From assembly GCA_021654635.1 (NCBI GenBank), contig AP025179.1:744001-808000 (forward strand): 64,000 bases of DNA. Direction: 5' to 3'. Position numbers and translations under genes: made by a program. The notes under the pieces are model-generated. The model saw only the letters and a list, made by a program, of their open reading frames with translations. It was not told the DNA's origin and made no database searches. This DNA is from Mycobacterium kiyosense (GTDB lineage Bacteria > Actinomycetota > Actinomycetes > Mycobacteriales > Mycobacteriaceae). Positions 55,606 to 64,000 of this stretch are shown here, piece by piece; positions within the stretch are counted from its first letter, which is position 1, and each line of letters opens with the position of its first letter.

Positions 55606-56162
55606 GACACGTCCAGGCAGCTGCGCAGGCCGCGCAGCGCGTCCCGCATGCGTGACTTGATGGTGGACAGGTTAGCGGCCAACCGCTGCGACACCTCGGC
55701 GTAGGTGAGCCCGCCGTAGTAGGCCATCTCGATGCACTGGCGCTGGGCGTCGGTCAACGCGTCCAGGCAGCGGATCACCCGGCGGCGTTCGTCGCCGGCG
55801 ATCGCCGAATCGGCGACGACGTCCGCGGCGGGGTCGACATTGGCTGCCCCGTAACGGGATTCGCGTTGTGTGCCGGCCTGCTCGCTGCGCACCCGGTCGA
55901 CCGCCCGGCGGTGCGTCATGGTCATCAGCCAGGCCAGCGCGGAACCCCTGGCGGCGTCGAAGCCGGCCGCGGTCCGCCACACCTCGAGGTAGATCTCCTG
56001 GGTGGTCTCTTCGCTGTAGCCGGTATCCCGCAACACCCTGGTCACCAGTCCGTACACCCGGCTCTTGGTCTGGTCGTAGAAGTCGGCGAATGCCGCGTTG
56101 TCGCCGTCGGCGATCCGGCGCAGCAAGGCGTCCAGGTCGCGAGCCTGTTGCGGTGCGGTCAT
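55602..56162 (-). CDS. sigK: ECF sigma factor SigK
   Basis: A 186-residue extracytoplasmic-function sigma factor. Region 2 is [21 protein letters not shown] through [18 protein letters not shown]. Region 4 is [45 protein letters not shown]. In the tuberculosis complex it drives mpt70/mpt83 and its own operon. The ATG at 56162 gives the family start MTAPQQARD. It is co-transcribed with rskA. Unlike M. tuberculosis, no Rv0446c-Rv0449c block lies upstream; mmpL4 is next. Confidence 0.95.
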   Translation of the reverse strand: MTAPQQARDLDALLRRIADGDNAAFADFYDQTKSRVYGLVTRVLRDTGYSEETTQEIYLEVWRTAAGFDAARGSALAWLMTMTHRRAVDRVRSEQAGTQRESRYGAANVDPAADVVADSAIAGDERRRVIRCLDALTDAQRQCIEMAYYGGLTYAEVSQRLAANLSTIKSRMRDALRGLRSCLDVS

Positions 56163-56251
56163 CGTCGGTAGCCTAACGCCAGGTCGCGTCCGCGCGAGCG
56201 GCCCGGCCATCACCCGGGCGCCCGGGTACGAATCAAGCAGTGCACCTTGGG

Positions 56252-56279
56252 TATTCGGAGTCCCAGGTCGGCCGGACGG
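56252..56279 (-). promoter_or_regulatory. Candidate SigK-type promoter of sigK-rskA
   Basis: On the minus strand, CCGTCC (56274-56279) and CCGAATA (56252-56258) are spaced by 15 bases. They resemble the SigK promoter, for which I recall CCATCC and CCGAAT about 16-18 bases apart. It lies about 90 bases before the sigK ATG in the 126-base gap behind mmpL4, fitting autoregulation. Confidence 0.5.
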
Positions 56280-56288
56280 GTACCTGTC

Positions 56289-59192
56289 TCAGCGTTCGCT
56301 GCTGAGCGCCATCGGCCGGGTCTGCTCGTCGGCGCGCAGCAGCGCGGGACTGCGCGCCGGACGTGTCCGCACCCGCAGCGGCCACCAGAACCAACGGCCC
56401 AGCAGTGCGGCGATCGACGGCGTCATGAACGCTCGCACGATCAGCGTGTCGAACAGCAGACCCAAACCGATGGTGGTGCCGACCTGGCCGATCATCCGTG
56501 CGTCGCCGATGATCATCGAGGCCATGGTGAACGCGAACACCAGGCCCGCGTTGGTCACGACCTTCCCGGTGCCGCCCATCGACCGGATGATGCCGGTGTT
56601 CAGGCCGGCGTGTATCTCCTGTTTGAAGCGGGACACCAGCAGCAGGTTGTAGTCCGATCCGACCGCCAGCAGCACGATGACCGACATCGCGATCACCAGC
56701 CAGTGCAGGGGAATGCCGAGGATGTGCTGCCAGACCAGCACCGACAGTCCGAAGGAGGCGCCCAGCGACAGCGCGACCGTGCCGACGATCACGGCGGCCG
56801 CGACGAAGGCCCGGGTGATGATCAGCATGATGATGAAGATCAGGCACAGCGAGGAGACGCCGGCGATCACCAGGTCCCATTTGGCGCCGTCGGAAATGTC
56901 CTTGAACACCGCCCCGGTGCCGGCCAGGTAGATCTTGGCGTCCTCCAGCGGGGTGCCTTTGAGTGCCTCCTCGGCCGCGGTGTGGATCTTGTCGATGCTG
57001 GCGATGCCCTCGTCGGAGGCGGGGTCACCGCGGTGCAGGATGATGAACCGCGCCGCGCGCCCGTCGGCGGACAGGAAGTTCTTCATGGCGCGCTTGAAGT
57101 CGGCGTTCTTGAACACCTCGGGCGGCAGGTAGAACGAGTCGTCGTTCTTGGCGGCATCGAACGCATGGCCCATCGCCGTCGCGTTCTCGCTCATCTCGTC
57201 CATCTGGTCGAAGATCCCCGACATGGTGCTGTGCATCGTCAGCATCATCGTGCGCATGCTGACCATGGTTTCGATCATCGGCGGGAAGGTGGCGATCATC
57301 TGGGGCATCAGCGTGTCCAGTTGCTTGATGTCGCCGACCAGCACGTCCAGTTTCTCGGTCAGCTGGTCGATGCCGTCCAGCGCGTCGAAGATCGAGCGCA
57401 TCGTGAAGCACACCGGGATGTCGAAACAGTGCTTCTCCCAATAGAAGTAGGAACGGATCGGCCGGAAGAAGTCGTCGAAGTTGGCGATCTTGTCGCGCAG
57501 GTCGTTGGTGATCTGCTGCATCTCCTCGGTGTCGCCCACCATCTTGTGGGTGACACCGACGAGCTTGGTCATCAGCGCGTACATCTGCTGCATCAGGCCG
57601 ATCGTCTTGGTCATCTCGTCGGCCTGTTTGAGCATGTCGTTCATCCGGTCGCGCTGGTACTTCATGGTCTGTACCTGGCCGGCGTTCTGCATGCTCATCT
57701 GGAACGGAATCGAGGTGTGGTCCATCGGCGTGCCGTCGGGCCGGGTGATCGCCTGCACCCGGGAGATTCCCGGCACCCGGAAGATGCCCTTGGCCAGCTT
57801 GTCCAGCACCAGGAAGTCCGCCGGGTTGCGCATGTCGTGATCGGACTCGATCATCAGGATCTCCGGCTTCATGCGGGCCTGGGAGAAGTGGCGATCGGCG
57901 ACGGCGAAGCCGGTGTTGGCCGGGATGAACGCGGGCAGATAGGCGCGGTCGTCGTAGCTGGGTTTGTAGCCGGGCAGGGTGATCAGGCCGACGATGGCGA
58001 TCGCCATGGTGACGGCCAGGATCGGCAGCGGCCAGCGCACCACGGCCGTTCCCACCTGGCGCCAGCCGCGCACTGACAACACCCGTTTAGGGTCGAACAC
58101 CCCGAACTTGCCGGCGACCACCAGCACCGCCGGACCCAGCGTGAGTGCGACGAGGACCGCGACCAGCATGCCCACCGCGCAGGGGATGCCCAGTGTCTGG
58201 AAGTAGGGCATCCGGGCGAAGTGCAGGCAGAGGGTGGCGCCGGCGATGGTCAGCCCGGAGCCCAGGATCACGTGCGCGGTGCCGTGCCACATGGTGTAGA
58301 ACGCTGTTTCGCGGTCCTCGCCCGCTTGGCGGGCCTCCTGATATCGGCCGATGATGAAGATGCCGTAGTCGGTGCCGGCCGCGATCGCCAGCGAAGTGAG
58401 CAGGCTGACGGCGAACGTGGACAGGCCGATGAGCCCGCTGTGACCGAGGATGGCCACGGTTCCCCGCGCGATGCTCAACTCGACGCCGACCGTGATGAGC
58501 AGCAGGAGCACGGTGAGGAAGGACCGGTAGATGAAGATCAGCATCGTGAAGATCACCACCACGGTGGTGATGGTGATCTTCGCCATGGATTTGTCGCCGC
58601 TGTCGTGCAGGTCGGCGGCCAGCGCCGACGCTCCGGTGACGTAGGCCTTGACCCCGGGCGGCGCCTTGATGCCGTCGACGATCTTGCGGACGGCCAGTAC
58701 GGATTCGTTGGCCAGCGGTTCGCCCTGGTTGCCGGTGAGGATGACCTGGACCGTCACCGCCTTGGCGTCGTTGCTCTGGGCGCCCGCGGCGGTCAGCGGA
58801 TCACCCCAGAAATCCTGGATGCTCAGGACGTGTTTCTTGTCGTCTCGCAGCTTGCGGACCATCTCGTCGTAATAGCGGTGCGCCTCGTCGCCGAGCGGTT
58901 TGTCGCTTTCCAGCACGATCATCGCGTAGCTGTCGGTCTCACCCTCGTTGAACGCCTTGCCGATGTGGCGCATCGCGACGAACGACGGCGCGTCTTTGGG
59001 GCTCAAAGAGACCGATCGCTCTTGCCCGACGACTTCCAGTGAGGGTACGAACAGGCTAAGCAGGATCACCACCCCGACCCAGAACAGGATGACCGGCACG
59101 GCCAGGGCGTGCAGCATGCGCGGGATGAACGGCCGGTGGCCGTTTTCGGCGGCGGCCGGGCCGTCGAAGCCGCGGGAGTAGGTGGTACTCAC
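56289..59192 (-). CDS. mmpL4: RND-type transporter MmpL4
   Basis: A 967-residue membrane transporter. With MmpS4 it exports siderophores (mycobactin/carboxymycobactin) in mycobacteria. Two blocks of membrane helices flank large outside domains. Features include the proton-relay segment [16 protein letters not shown] in the first block and [15 protein letters not shown] in the second. The second outside loop holds a long coiled-coil stretch (about residues 490-680). The GTG start overlaps the mmpS4 stop (GTGA). Length equals the M. tuberculosis protein. Confidence 0.96.
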   Translation of the reverse strand: MSTTYSRGFDGPAAAENGHRPFIPRMLHALAVPVILFWVGVVILLSLFVPSLEVVGQERSVSLSPKDAPSFVAMRHIGKAFNEGETDSYAMIVLESDKPLGDEAHRYYDEMVRKLRDDKKHVLSIQDFWGDPLTAAGAQSNDAKAVTVQVILTGNQGEPLANESVLAVRKIVDGIKAPPGVKAYVTGASALAADLHDSGDKSMAKITITTVVVIFTMLIFIYRSFLTVLLLLITVGVELSIARGTVAILGHSGLIGLSTFAVSLLTSLAIAAGTDYGIFIIGRYQEARQAGEDRETAFYTMWHGTAHVILGSGLTIAGATLCLHFARMPYFQTLGIPCAVGMLVAVLVALTLGPAVLVVAGKFGVFDPKRVLSVRGWRQVGTAVVRWPLPILAVTMAIAIVGLITLPGYKPSYDDRAYLPAFIPANTGFAVADRHFSQARMKPEILMIESDHDMRNPADFLVLDKLAKGIFRVPGISRVQAITRPDGTPMDHTSIPFQMSMQNAGQVQTMKYQRDRMNDMLKQADEMTKTIGLMQQMYALMTKLVGVTHKMVGDTEEMQQITNDLRDKIANFDDFFRPIRSYFYWEKHCFDIPVCFTMRSIFDALDGIDQLTEKLDVLVGDIKQLDTLMPQMIATFPPMIETMVSMRTMMLTMHSTMSGIFDQMDEMSENATAMGHAFDAAKNDDSFYLPPEVFKNADFKRAMKNFLSADGRAARFIILHRGDPASDEGIASIDKIHTAAEEALKGTPLEDAKIYLAGTGAVFKDISDGAKWDLVIAGVSSLCLIFIIMLIITRAFVAAAVIVGTVALSLGASFGLSVLVWQHILGIPLHWLVIAMSVIVLLAVGSDYNLLLVSRFKQEIHAGLNTGIIRSMGGTGKVVTNAGLVFAFTMASMIIGDARMIGQVGTTIGLGLLFDTLIVRAFMTPSIAALLGRWFWWPLRVRTRPARSPALLRADEQTRPMALSSER

Positions 59193-59599
59193 GCGGACTT
59201 CACCAGGCAGAAGGTGAAGGCGTTGACCGAGTTGGATATCCGCTCGGCCTTGACCACGTCGTCGACCAGGATCCGGCAGCCGATGCTGTCGCTATCGCCT
59301 TGTGCCACAAGGTTACTCACCATCGCCGCCTTGGTGGTGCTGATGTGTAGCGACCACGGCAGCCGCGCCCCGTCGACGCGTTGTGGGTCGGAGTTGACGT
59401 CGAAATAACTGATGTCCGCGACGGTACCCGGCGGTCCGAACACCTCGTAGGTGATGCGTTTGGGGTTGAACGGCTCGGGATTCTGCAGGTTGCTGTCCGC
59501 GTAGGACGGCCGCTTTTCCGAGCCGAAGTAACCGTGCACGCGGTACACGATGAAGGCGCCGACGGCCACCACCACCATGACGACCAACGGGATCCACAC
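59189..59599 (-). CDS. mmpS4: MmpS4 accessory membrane protein
   Basis: Partner of MmpL4 in siderophore export, with one N-terminal membrane helix ([21 protein letters not shown]) and a small outside beta domain ([24 protein letters not shown], then [14 protein letters not shown]). From the GTG at 59599 it has 136 residues. Upstream sequence still looks coding: an ATG at about 59645 starts MTTEKG in another frame and would join [13 protein letters not shown] if one G of a G3 run (59628-59630) were absent. The true N-terminus may therefore be about 15 residues longer. Confidence 0.88.
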   Translation of the reverse strand: MWIPLVVMVVVAVGAFIVYRVHGYFGSEKRPSYADSNLQNPEPFNPKRITYEVFGPPGTVADISYFDVNSDPQRVDGARLPWSLHISTTKAAMVSNLVAQGDSDSIGCRILVDDVVKAERISNSVNAFTFCLVKSA

Positions 59600-59724
59600 G
59601 CGCGACAGCAGCTTGAAAATCGCAAATCCCTTTCTCGGTCGTCATTTTCATGTCGTGGGTGGTCTGTGACCCGACGTGCTCGACCGCCCCGATGCCGTGG
59701 TGCGTCGCCGGGGACGGCCGTCCG

Positions 59725-59743
59725 GCAACCAAGGATTACCTAA
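59725..59743 (-). promoter_or_regulatory. Degenerate iron box (IdeR-like) upstream of mmpS4
   Basis: Read on the minus strand, TTAGGTAATCCTTGGTTGC matches the IdeR consensus TWAGGTWAGSCTWACCTWA at about 13 of 19 positions, mostly in the left half. It lies about 125 bases upstream of mmpS4. IdeR represses mmpS4-mmpL4 in M. tuberculosis, so a site is expected here; binding strength is uncertain. Confidence 0.5.
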
Positions 59744-59894
59744 GTAAAACATGTCGCCGTCGAGGGTCGAACAGCCGTTGCTCGCCGGCCGATCGGTCGG
59801 ATGTCGGGGCCCGGTCGCTACTCCTTCTCCTCGCGCCAGATTGTAACGCATATCACGTGCGTAACGGGGGGCTGTCGGACGGCCGCTACCTGCA

Positions 59895-59940
59895 CAAATC
59901 ACGCTCTGTGCGTTATGCAAATCACATCGTGTGCGTTATC
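59895..59940 (+). promoter_or_regulatory. Two 23-bp direct repeats, probable operator of the TetR gene
   Basis: The unit CAAATCAC, a short variable part, then GTGCGTTAT and one base occurs at 59895-59917 and again at 59918-59940. It differs at only a few central bases. A further related copy (TAACGCATATCACGTGCGTAAC) lies at 59844-59865. The second unit ends eight bases before the TetR start, and the group sits between the divergent mmpS4 and TetR genes. This is where a self-regulating repressor would bind. Confidence 0.6.
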
Positions 59941-59948
59941 CTCAGCCG

Positions 59949-60617
59949 GTGGCGCAACTCGCTTTCCGACGCGCCCGCACCGCGGAGAACAAGCGCCAAC
60001 GTGCGGCGGCACTCGTCGAAGCCGCGCGCTCGCTGGCCCTCGAGACAGGAGTCGCCTCCGTCACGCTGACGGCCGTGGCCAGTCGGGCCGGCATCCACTA
60101 CTCCGCGGTGCGCCGATACTTCACCTCGCATAAAGAGGTGTTGCTGCAGCTGGCCGTCGAAGGCTGGGCGCGGTGGTCCACAACGGTGTGCGAGAAATTG
60201 GCCGAGCCCGGCGAGATGACGCCCGCGCGGGTCGCCGAGACGCTGGCCAACGGATTGGCCAGCGACCCGCTGTTCTGCGACCTGCTGGCCAACCTGCACC
60301 TGCACCTCGAGCACGAAGTCCAGATCGAGCGGGTCGTGGAGAACAGGCGGGCCATCTCGGCCGCGGCGATCGCGCTGGCCGGCGCCGTCGAGCAGGCCCT
60401 GCCCGACCTCGGGCGCTCCGGGGCCTTCGACATGCTGATCGCCGCCTACTCGCTGGCCGCGGCGTTCTGGCAGATCGCCAATCCGCCCGAGCGGCTCTCC
60501 GACGTCTACGCCGAAGAGCCCGGGGCGCTTCCGCCGGAATGGAACATCGACTTCGATTCCGCGCTCACCCGGGTCCTCACCGCGACTTGCATCGGTTCGC
60601 TCGCGGGGTCCCGATGA
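59949..60617 (+). CDS. TetR-family regulator (Rv0452 type)
   Basis: A 222-residue repressor. The N-terminal TetR helix-turn-helix is clear (RQRAAALVEAARSLALETGVASVTLTAVASRAGIHYSAVRRYFTSHKEVLL). The ligand-binding helical part includes FCDLLANLHLHLEHEVQIERVVE. I chose the GTG at 59949 (MAQLAFRRARTAENKRQ); an earlier GTG at 59931 lies inside the repeat operator. Its position between two mmpS-mmpL operons suggests it controls one or both of them. Confidence 0.92.
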   Translation: MAQLAFRRARTAENKRQRAAALVEAARSLALETGVASVTLTAVASRAGIHYSAVRRYFTSHKEVLLQLAVEGWARWSTTVCEKLAEPGEMTPARVAETLANGLASDPLFCDLLANLHLHLEHEVQIERVVENRRAISAAAIALAGAVEQALPDLGRSGAFDMLIAAYSLAAAFWQIANPPERLSDVYAEEPGALPPEWNIDFDSALTRVLTATCIGSLAGSR

Positions 60618-60737
60618 CAAGCGCATGGACGCGGCGGTCCGAACCCGGCAGGCCGACGGCGACGTCTCGGGCGGTGGCGAAGGCCTTGAGGCACAAGGTT
60701 TTTGTGCACTACGCCGAGATTTTTCGCCGATCGTGCA

Positions 60738-60755
60738 TTAGGTTAGAGGACCTAA
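60738..60755 (+). promoter_or_regulatory. Iron-box-like palindrome upstream of the second mmpS
   Basis: TTAGGTTAGAGGACCTAA has perfect six-base arms (TTAGGT and ACCTAA) around a six-base centre; the IdeR box TTAGGTTAGGCTAACCTAA has a seven-base centre. It lies 55 bases upstream of the mmpS ATG. It could be an IdeR site one base short, or the operator of another repressor. Confidence 0.55.
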
Positions 60756-60810
60756 GTTGACAAATAGGCTAAGTAATTGGCGGCTCAGGTCACAGGTTAG
60801 GAACGCGCCC

Positions 60811-61371
60811 ATGACGACGACCGAGCCAAGGACCGACCCGGCGGCGGCTCCGGAGTCGGCTGACGGCAGGAACGCCACCGCGACTCGCCAGGGGGCCGAG
60901 CGGCGCGGAGGTCTGTGGAGCCTCGTCACCCGGTTCTGGCTCATCCTCACCGTGCTGGCCGTCGTCGCGCTGTCGGGATTCGTCGTCCACCGCCTGCACG
61001 GCGTCTTCGGCGTTCGCAGCGGTTCGTTCGGTGGCGGCTCATCCGGAGACGTCATCGACCAGTTCAACCCCAAGACAATCACGCTCGAGGTCTGGGGTGC
61101 ACCGGGCAGCACCGCCACCATCAACTACCTCGACGAAAACTCCCATCCCCAGCAGGCTCTTAACGTGCCCCTTCCGTGGAGGACAGAATTGAAGTCAACC
61201 AAGCCCGGAATCCCGGCCAACCTGATGGCGCAGGGAACCGGCAGCTGGATCGCCTGCCGGTTCCTGGTCAACAACAACGACGGGCGCGGTGACGTCGTCA
61301 AGGCGCCGAATCATTCGCCGCCCGACCAAACGGTGAATGCCTTCGTCTACTGCTTGGACAAGTCGGCGTGA
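60811..61371 (+). CDS. MmpS-family protein
   Basis: A 186-residue MmpS protein with a longer inside N-terminus (MTTTEPRTDPAAAPESADGR), one membrane helix (FWLILTVLAVVALSGFVVHRL) and the outside domain (FNPKTITLEVWGAPGSTATINYLDENSHPQQ, ending VNAFVYCLDKSA). It carries an extra stretch near the C-terminus (GRGDVVKAPNHSPPDQT) not seen in MmpS4. ATG start. Its stop overlaps the next mmpL gene (GTGA). It probably forms a complex with that MmpL; the cargo is unknown. Confidence 0.88.
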   Translation: MTTTEPRTDPAAAPESADGRNATATRQGAERRGGLWSLVTRFWLILTVLAVVALSGFVVHRLHGVFGVRSGSFGGGSSGDVIDQFNPKTITLEVWGAPGSTATINYLDENSHPQQALNVPLPWRTELKSTKPGIPANLMAQGTGSWIACRFLVNNNDGRGDVVKAPNHSPPDQTVNAFVYCLDKSA

Positions 61372-64000
61372 GCGAGACCACCGAGGCTCCGCCTCCGCCG
61401 CGCGTCGAGCAACCGCTGATCCCGCCGTTCCTGCCGCGAATGATCCACCGGCTGGCGCTGCCGATCGTGCTCGTCTGGCTGGGCATCGTCTTCATCACCA
61501 ACACCGTGGCCCCGCAGCTGGAAGTCGTCGCCAAGACGCACTCGGTGTCGATGAGTCCGACCGACGCAGCGTCCTTCCAGTCGATGATGCGCGTCGGGTC
61601 GACGTTCAAAGAGTTCGATTCCGACAACTCGGCCATGATCCTGCTGGAGGGCGACAAGCCGCTCGGCGCCGAGGCGCACAAGTACTACGACGAGATCGTC
61701 CGGCGCATCGAGCAAGACAAGAAACACGTTCAGCACGTCCAGGATTTCTGGAGCGATCCGCTGACCGCCGCGGGCTCCCAGAGCCACGACCAGAAGGCCG
61801 CATACGTTCAGGTCTACCTCGCCGGCAACATGGGCAGCGGCCAGGCGAGCGAGTCTTCCGAGGCCGTCCGCAAGATCGTGGACTCGGTGCCCGCGCCCCC
61901 CGGGAATCAAGGCCTACGTCACCGGCGCGGGTCCGCTGTTCGCCGATCAATCCCACGCGGGTGAGAAGGGCGTCGCCGTGGTCACCCTCATCACCCTGGT
62001 GGTGATCGTGGTGATGCTGCTGTTCGTTTACCGGTCGGTGAGCACGGTTGCGATCATGCTGGCCATCGTGTTCATCGAGCTCGCCGCGGCCCGCGGCGTC
62101 GTCGCGACGCTGGGCAACTACGGGATCATGGGGCTGTCGACCTTCGCCAACAACATGCTGGTGCTGGTGGCGATCGCCGCGGGAACGGACTACGCGATCT
62201 TCGTCGTCGGCCGCTACCACGAGGCCCGTGGTCTGGGCGAATCCCGCGAAGAAGCGTTCTACACCATGTTCCACAGCACGGCGCATGTGGTGCTGGGATC
62301 CGGCCTGACGATCGCCGGCGCGATGTACTGTCTGAGCTTCTGCCGGCTGCCGTACTTCGAGTCGCTGGGGGTGCCGTGTGCCGTCGGCATTCTGGTGGCC
62401 GTTCTCGCGGCGCTGACCCTGGGTCCCGCGATGCTGACGGTGGCGTCGTTCTTCAAGCTGATGGATCCCAAACGCAAGCTGCAGACCCGGGGCTGGCGCC
62501 GCATCGGCACCGCAGTAGTCCGCTGGCCCGCACCGGTTCTCGCGGTGACGATCGCGGTTGCGCTGGTAGGTCTGCTCGCCCTGCCCGGGTACAAGACGGA
62601 CTACGACAACCGGCACTATCTGCCGTCGGACACCCCGGCCCAGATCGGCTATGCGGCCGCCGACCGGCACTTCGACCAGGCTCGGCTCAATCCTGAGCTA
62701 CTGATGATCGAAACCGATCACGACCTGCGCAACTCGGCCGACTTCCTGGTCCTGGACAAGGTCGCCAAGGCGGTTTTCCACGTCCCGGGCATCGGCCGCG
62801 TGCAGACCATCACCCGGCCGCTGGGCACCCCACTGGACCACAGCACCCTCGGTTTTCAGATGAGCGCTCAAGCCGCCGGACGCATCCAGACCCAGCACTA
62901 TCAGGAGCAACAGGCGAACAATCTGCTCAGCCAGGCCGACGAGCTGCGCAAGACGATGGCAACCCTGCATCAGCAGATGCAGGTCACCCAGGACCTGAGC
63001 AATACGACGCACGAAACCACCCGGCTGACCAAGGAAACGGTGCAGATCACCGAGAAATTGCGCGACGACATCGCCACTTTCGACGACTTCTTCCGGCCGA
63101 TTCGTAGCTACTTCTACTGGGAGAAACACTGCTACGACATTCCGATCTGCTGGGCGCTGCGGTCCATCTTCAATGCGCTGGACGGGATCGACCAGGTGGC
63201 GCAGAACATCGTTGCCCTCAGCGCGAACCTGGACAAGCTGGACCAGATTCAGCCCCAGCTCGTCGCGTTGATACCCCCGCAGATCGAGAGCCAGCAGCGC
63301 AATCTCGACACCATCATGTCGAACTATGCGACCACTGCGGGTCTCAACGACCAGGCGAGAGCGCAGTCCGACAACGCCACCGCCCAGGGGGACGCCTTCG
63401 ACAGGGCGCGCAACGACGACACGTTCTACCTTCCGCCGGAAGCGTTCCAGAGCCCAGACTTCGCGCGGGGTCTCAAACAGTTCATCTCGCCGGACGGGCA
63501 CGCTGTCCGGTTGATCATCTCCCATGAGGGCGACCCGGCGACGCCCGAAGGCATCAACCTCATCCAGCCGATCCAGCGGGCTGTCCACGAGGCGATCAAA
63601 GGCACGCCGTGGGAGGGCGCCAAGGTCTACCTCGGCGGTACCGCCGCCACGTACAAGGACATGCACGACGGGTCCAACATCGACCTGATGATCGCCGGAA
63701 TATCCGCGGCCACACTGATTTTCATTATCATGCTGATCATCACCCGCAGCGTGGTGGCGGCGTTCGTGATCGTCGGCACCGTGTTGCTGTCGCTGGGCGC
63801 CTCGTTCGGTCTCTCGGTGCTGCTGTGGCAGTACATCCTCGGCTTCAAGCTGCACTGGATGGTGCTGGCGATGGCGATCATCCTGCTGCTCGCGGTCGGC
63901 TCGGACTACAACCTGTTGCTGATATCGCGGTTCAAGGAGGAAATCCGCGCCGGGCTGAAAACGGGGACGATCCGCGCGATGGCCGGCTCGGGCTCGGTGG
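61368..64000 (+). pseudogene. MmpL-family transporter, frameshifted and cut by the window end
   Basis: A second MmpL4-like RND transporter. It starts at the GTG at 61368 (MSETTEAPPPPRVEQPLIPPFL). The frame breaks at a C6 run, 61896-61901; one C fewer gives [21 protein letters not shown] and an open frame to the window end. That frame includes [16 protein letters not shown], the [20 protein letters not shown] segment and [15 protein letters not shown]. The similarity to MmpL4 covers its whole visible length. The C-terminal part lies beyond the window. With the upstream mmpS it forms a second export operon, likely a duplication of mmpS4-mmpL4. Confidence 0.85.

Noticed and set aside
56247-58076. 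609-residue open frame opposite mmpL4
   Set aside because: Antisense shadow with His/Arg-rich nonsense sequence; mmpL4 is full length on the other strand.

Overview
The window is a stretch of a high-GC mycobacterial chromosome. The gene order follows the fgd1 to mmpL4 block known from Mycobacterium tuberculosis: fgd1-pta-ackA, pknG-glnH-glnX, mutT3, thiE/thiO-thiS-thiG, lpqL-lpqM, thiD-thiC, xthA, def, virR-like, sodC, a YbdK-type ligase, a CDC48-like ATPase, pssA-psd, moeA2, groEL2, PPE10, rskA-sigK and mmpL4-mmpS4. A PPE protein with MPTR-type repeats, F420-dependent Fgd1 and PknG all fit a slow-growing, probably nontuberculous, Mycobacterium. I cannot name the species.

Layout. 1-7.0 kb: the end of a LuxR-type regulator, the fgd1-pta-ackA operon, and an inserted DUF1501/DUF1800 pair. 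7.0-9.1 kb: a DUF559-like gene followed by about 1.1 kb of oriented 20-bp repeats, the most unusual sequence here. 9.1-13.7 kb: pknG-glnH-glnX, an amino-acid-sensing kinase operon with overlapping genes. 13.8-17.2 kb: mutT3, thiE and a TPP-riboswitch-controlled thiO-thiS-thiG operon followed by an SGNH hydrolase. 17.9-26.9 kb: small secreted and membrane proteins and three metalloprotease-like lipoproteins, one of which has lost zinc ligands. 26.9-29.5 kb: thiD-thiC under a second TPP riboswitch. 29.6-32.4 kb: a PAS-ANTAR / STAS / SpoIIE-phosphatase-kinase signalling cluster. 32.4-39.3 kb: small proteins, DNA repair, deformylase, virR-like, sodC and redox genes. 39.3-46.4 kb: AAA ATPase, phospholipid synthesis, an MFS transporter, moeA2 and an SDR. 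46.4-53.5 kb: CIRCE-controlled groEL2, an SDR, small enzymes, PPE10 and a D-aminoacylase-type amidohydrolase. 53.5-64 kb: a DinB-like protein, rskA-sigK, then two mmpS-mmpL operons flanking a TetR regulator, each with an iron-box-like site upstream. The last mmpL runs off the window.

Three themes stand out. Thiamin synthesis is split into two riboswitch-controlled operons. Siderophore or lipid export (MmpS/MmpL) is doubled around one TetR gene. Several genes (mutT3, thiE, the AAA ATPase, the amidohydrolase twice, the last mmpL) are interrupted by single-base length changes in G/C runs. That pattern points to sequencing error more than to gene decay, but should be checked.
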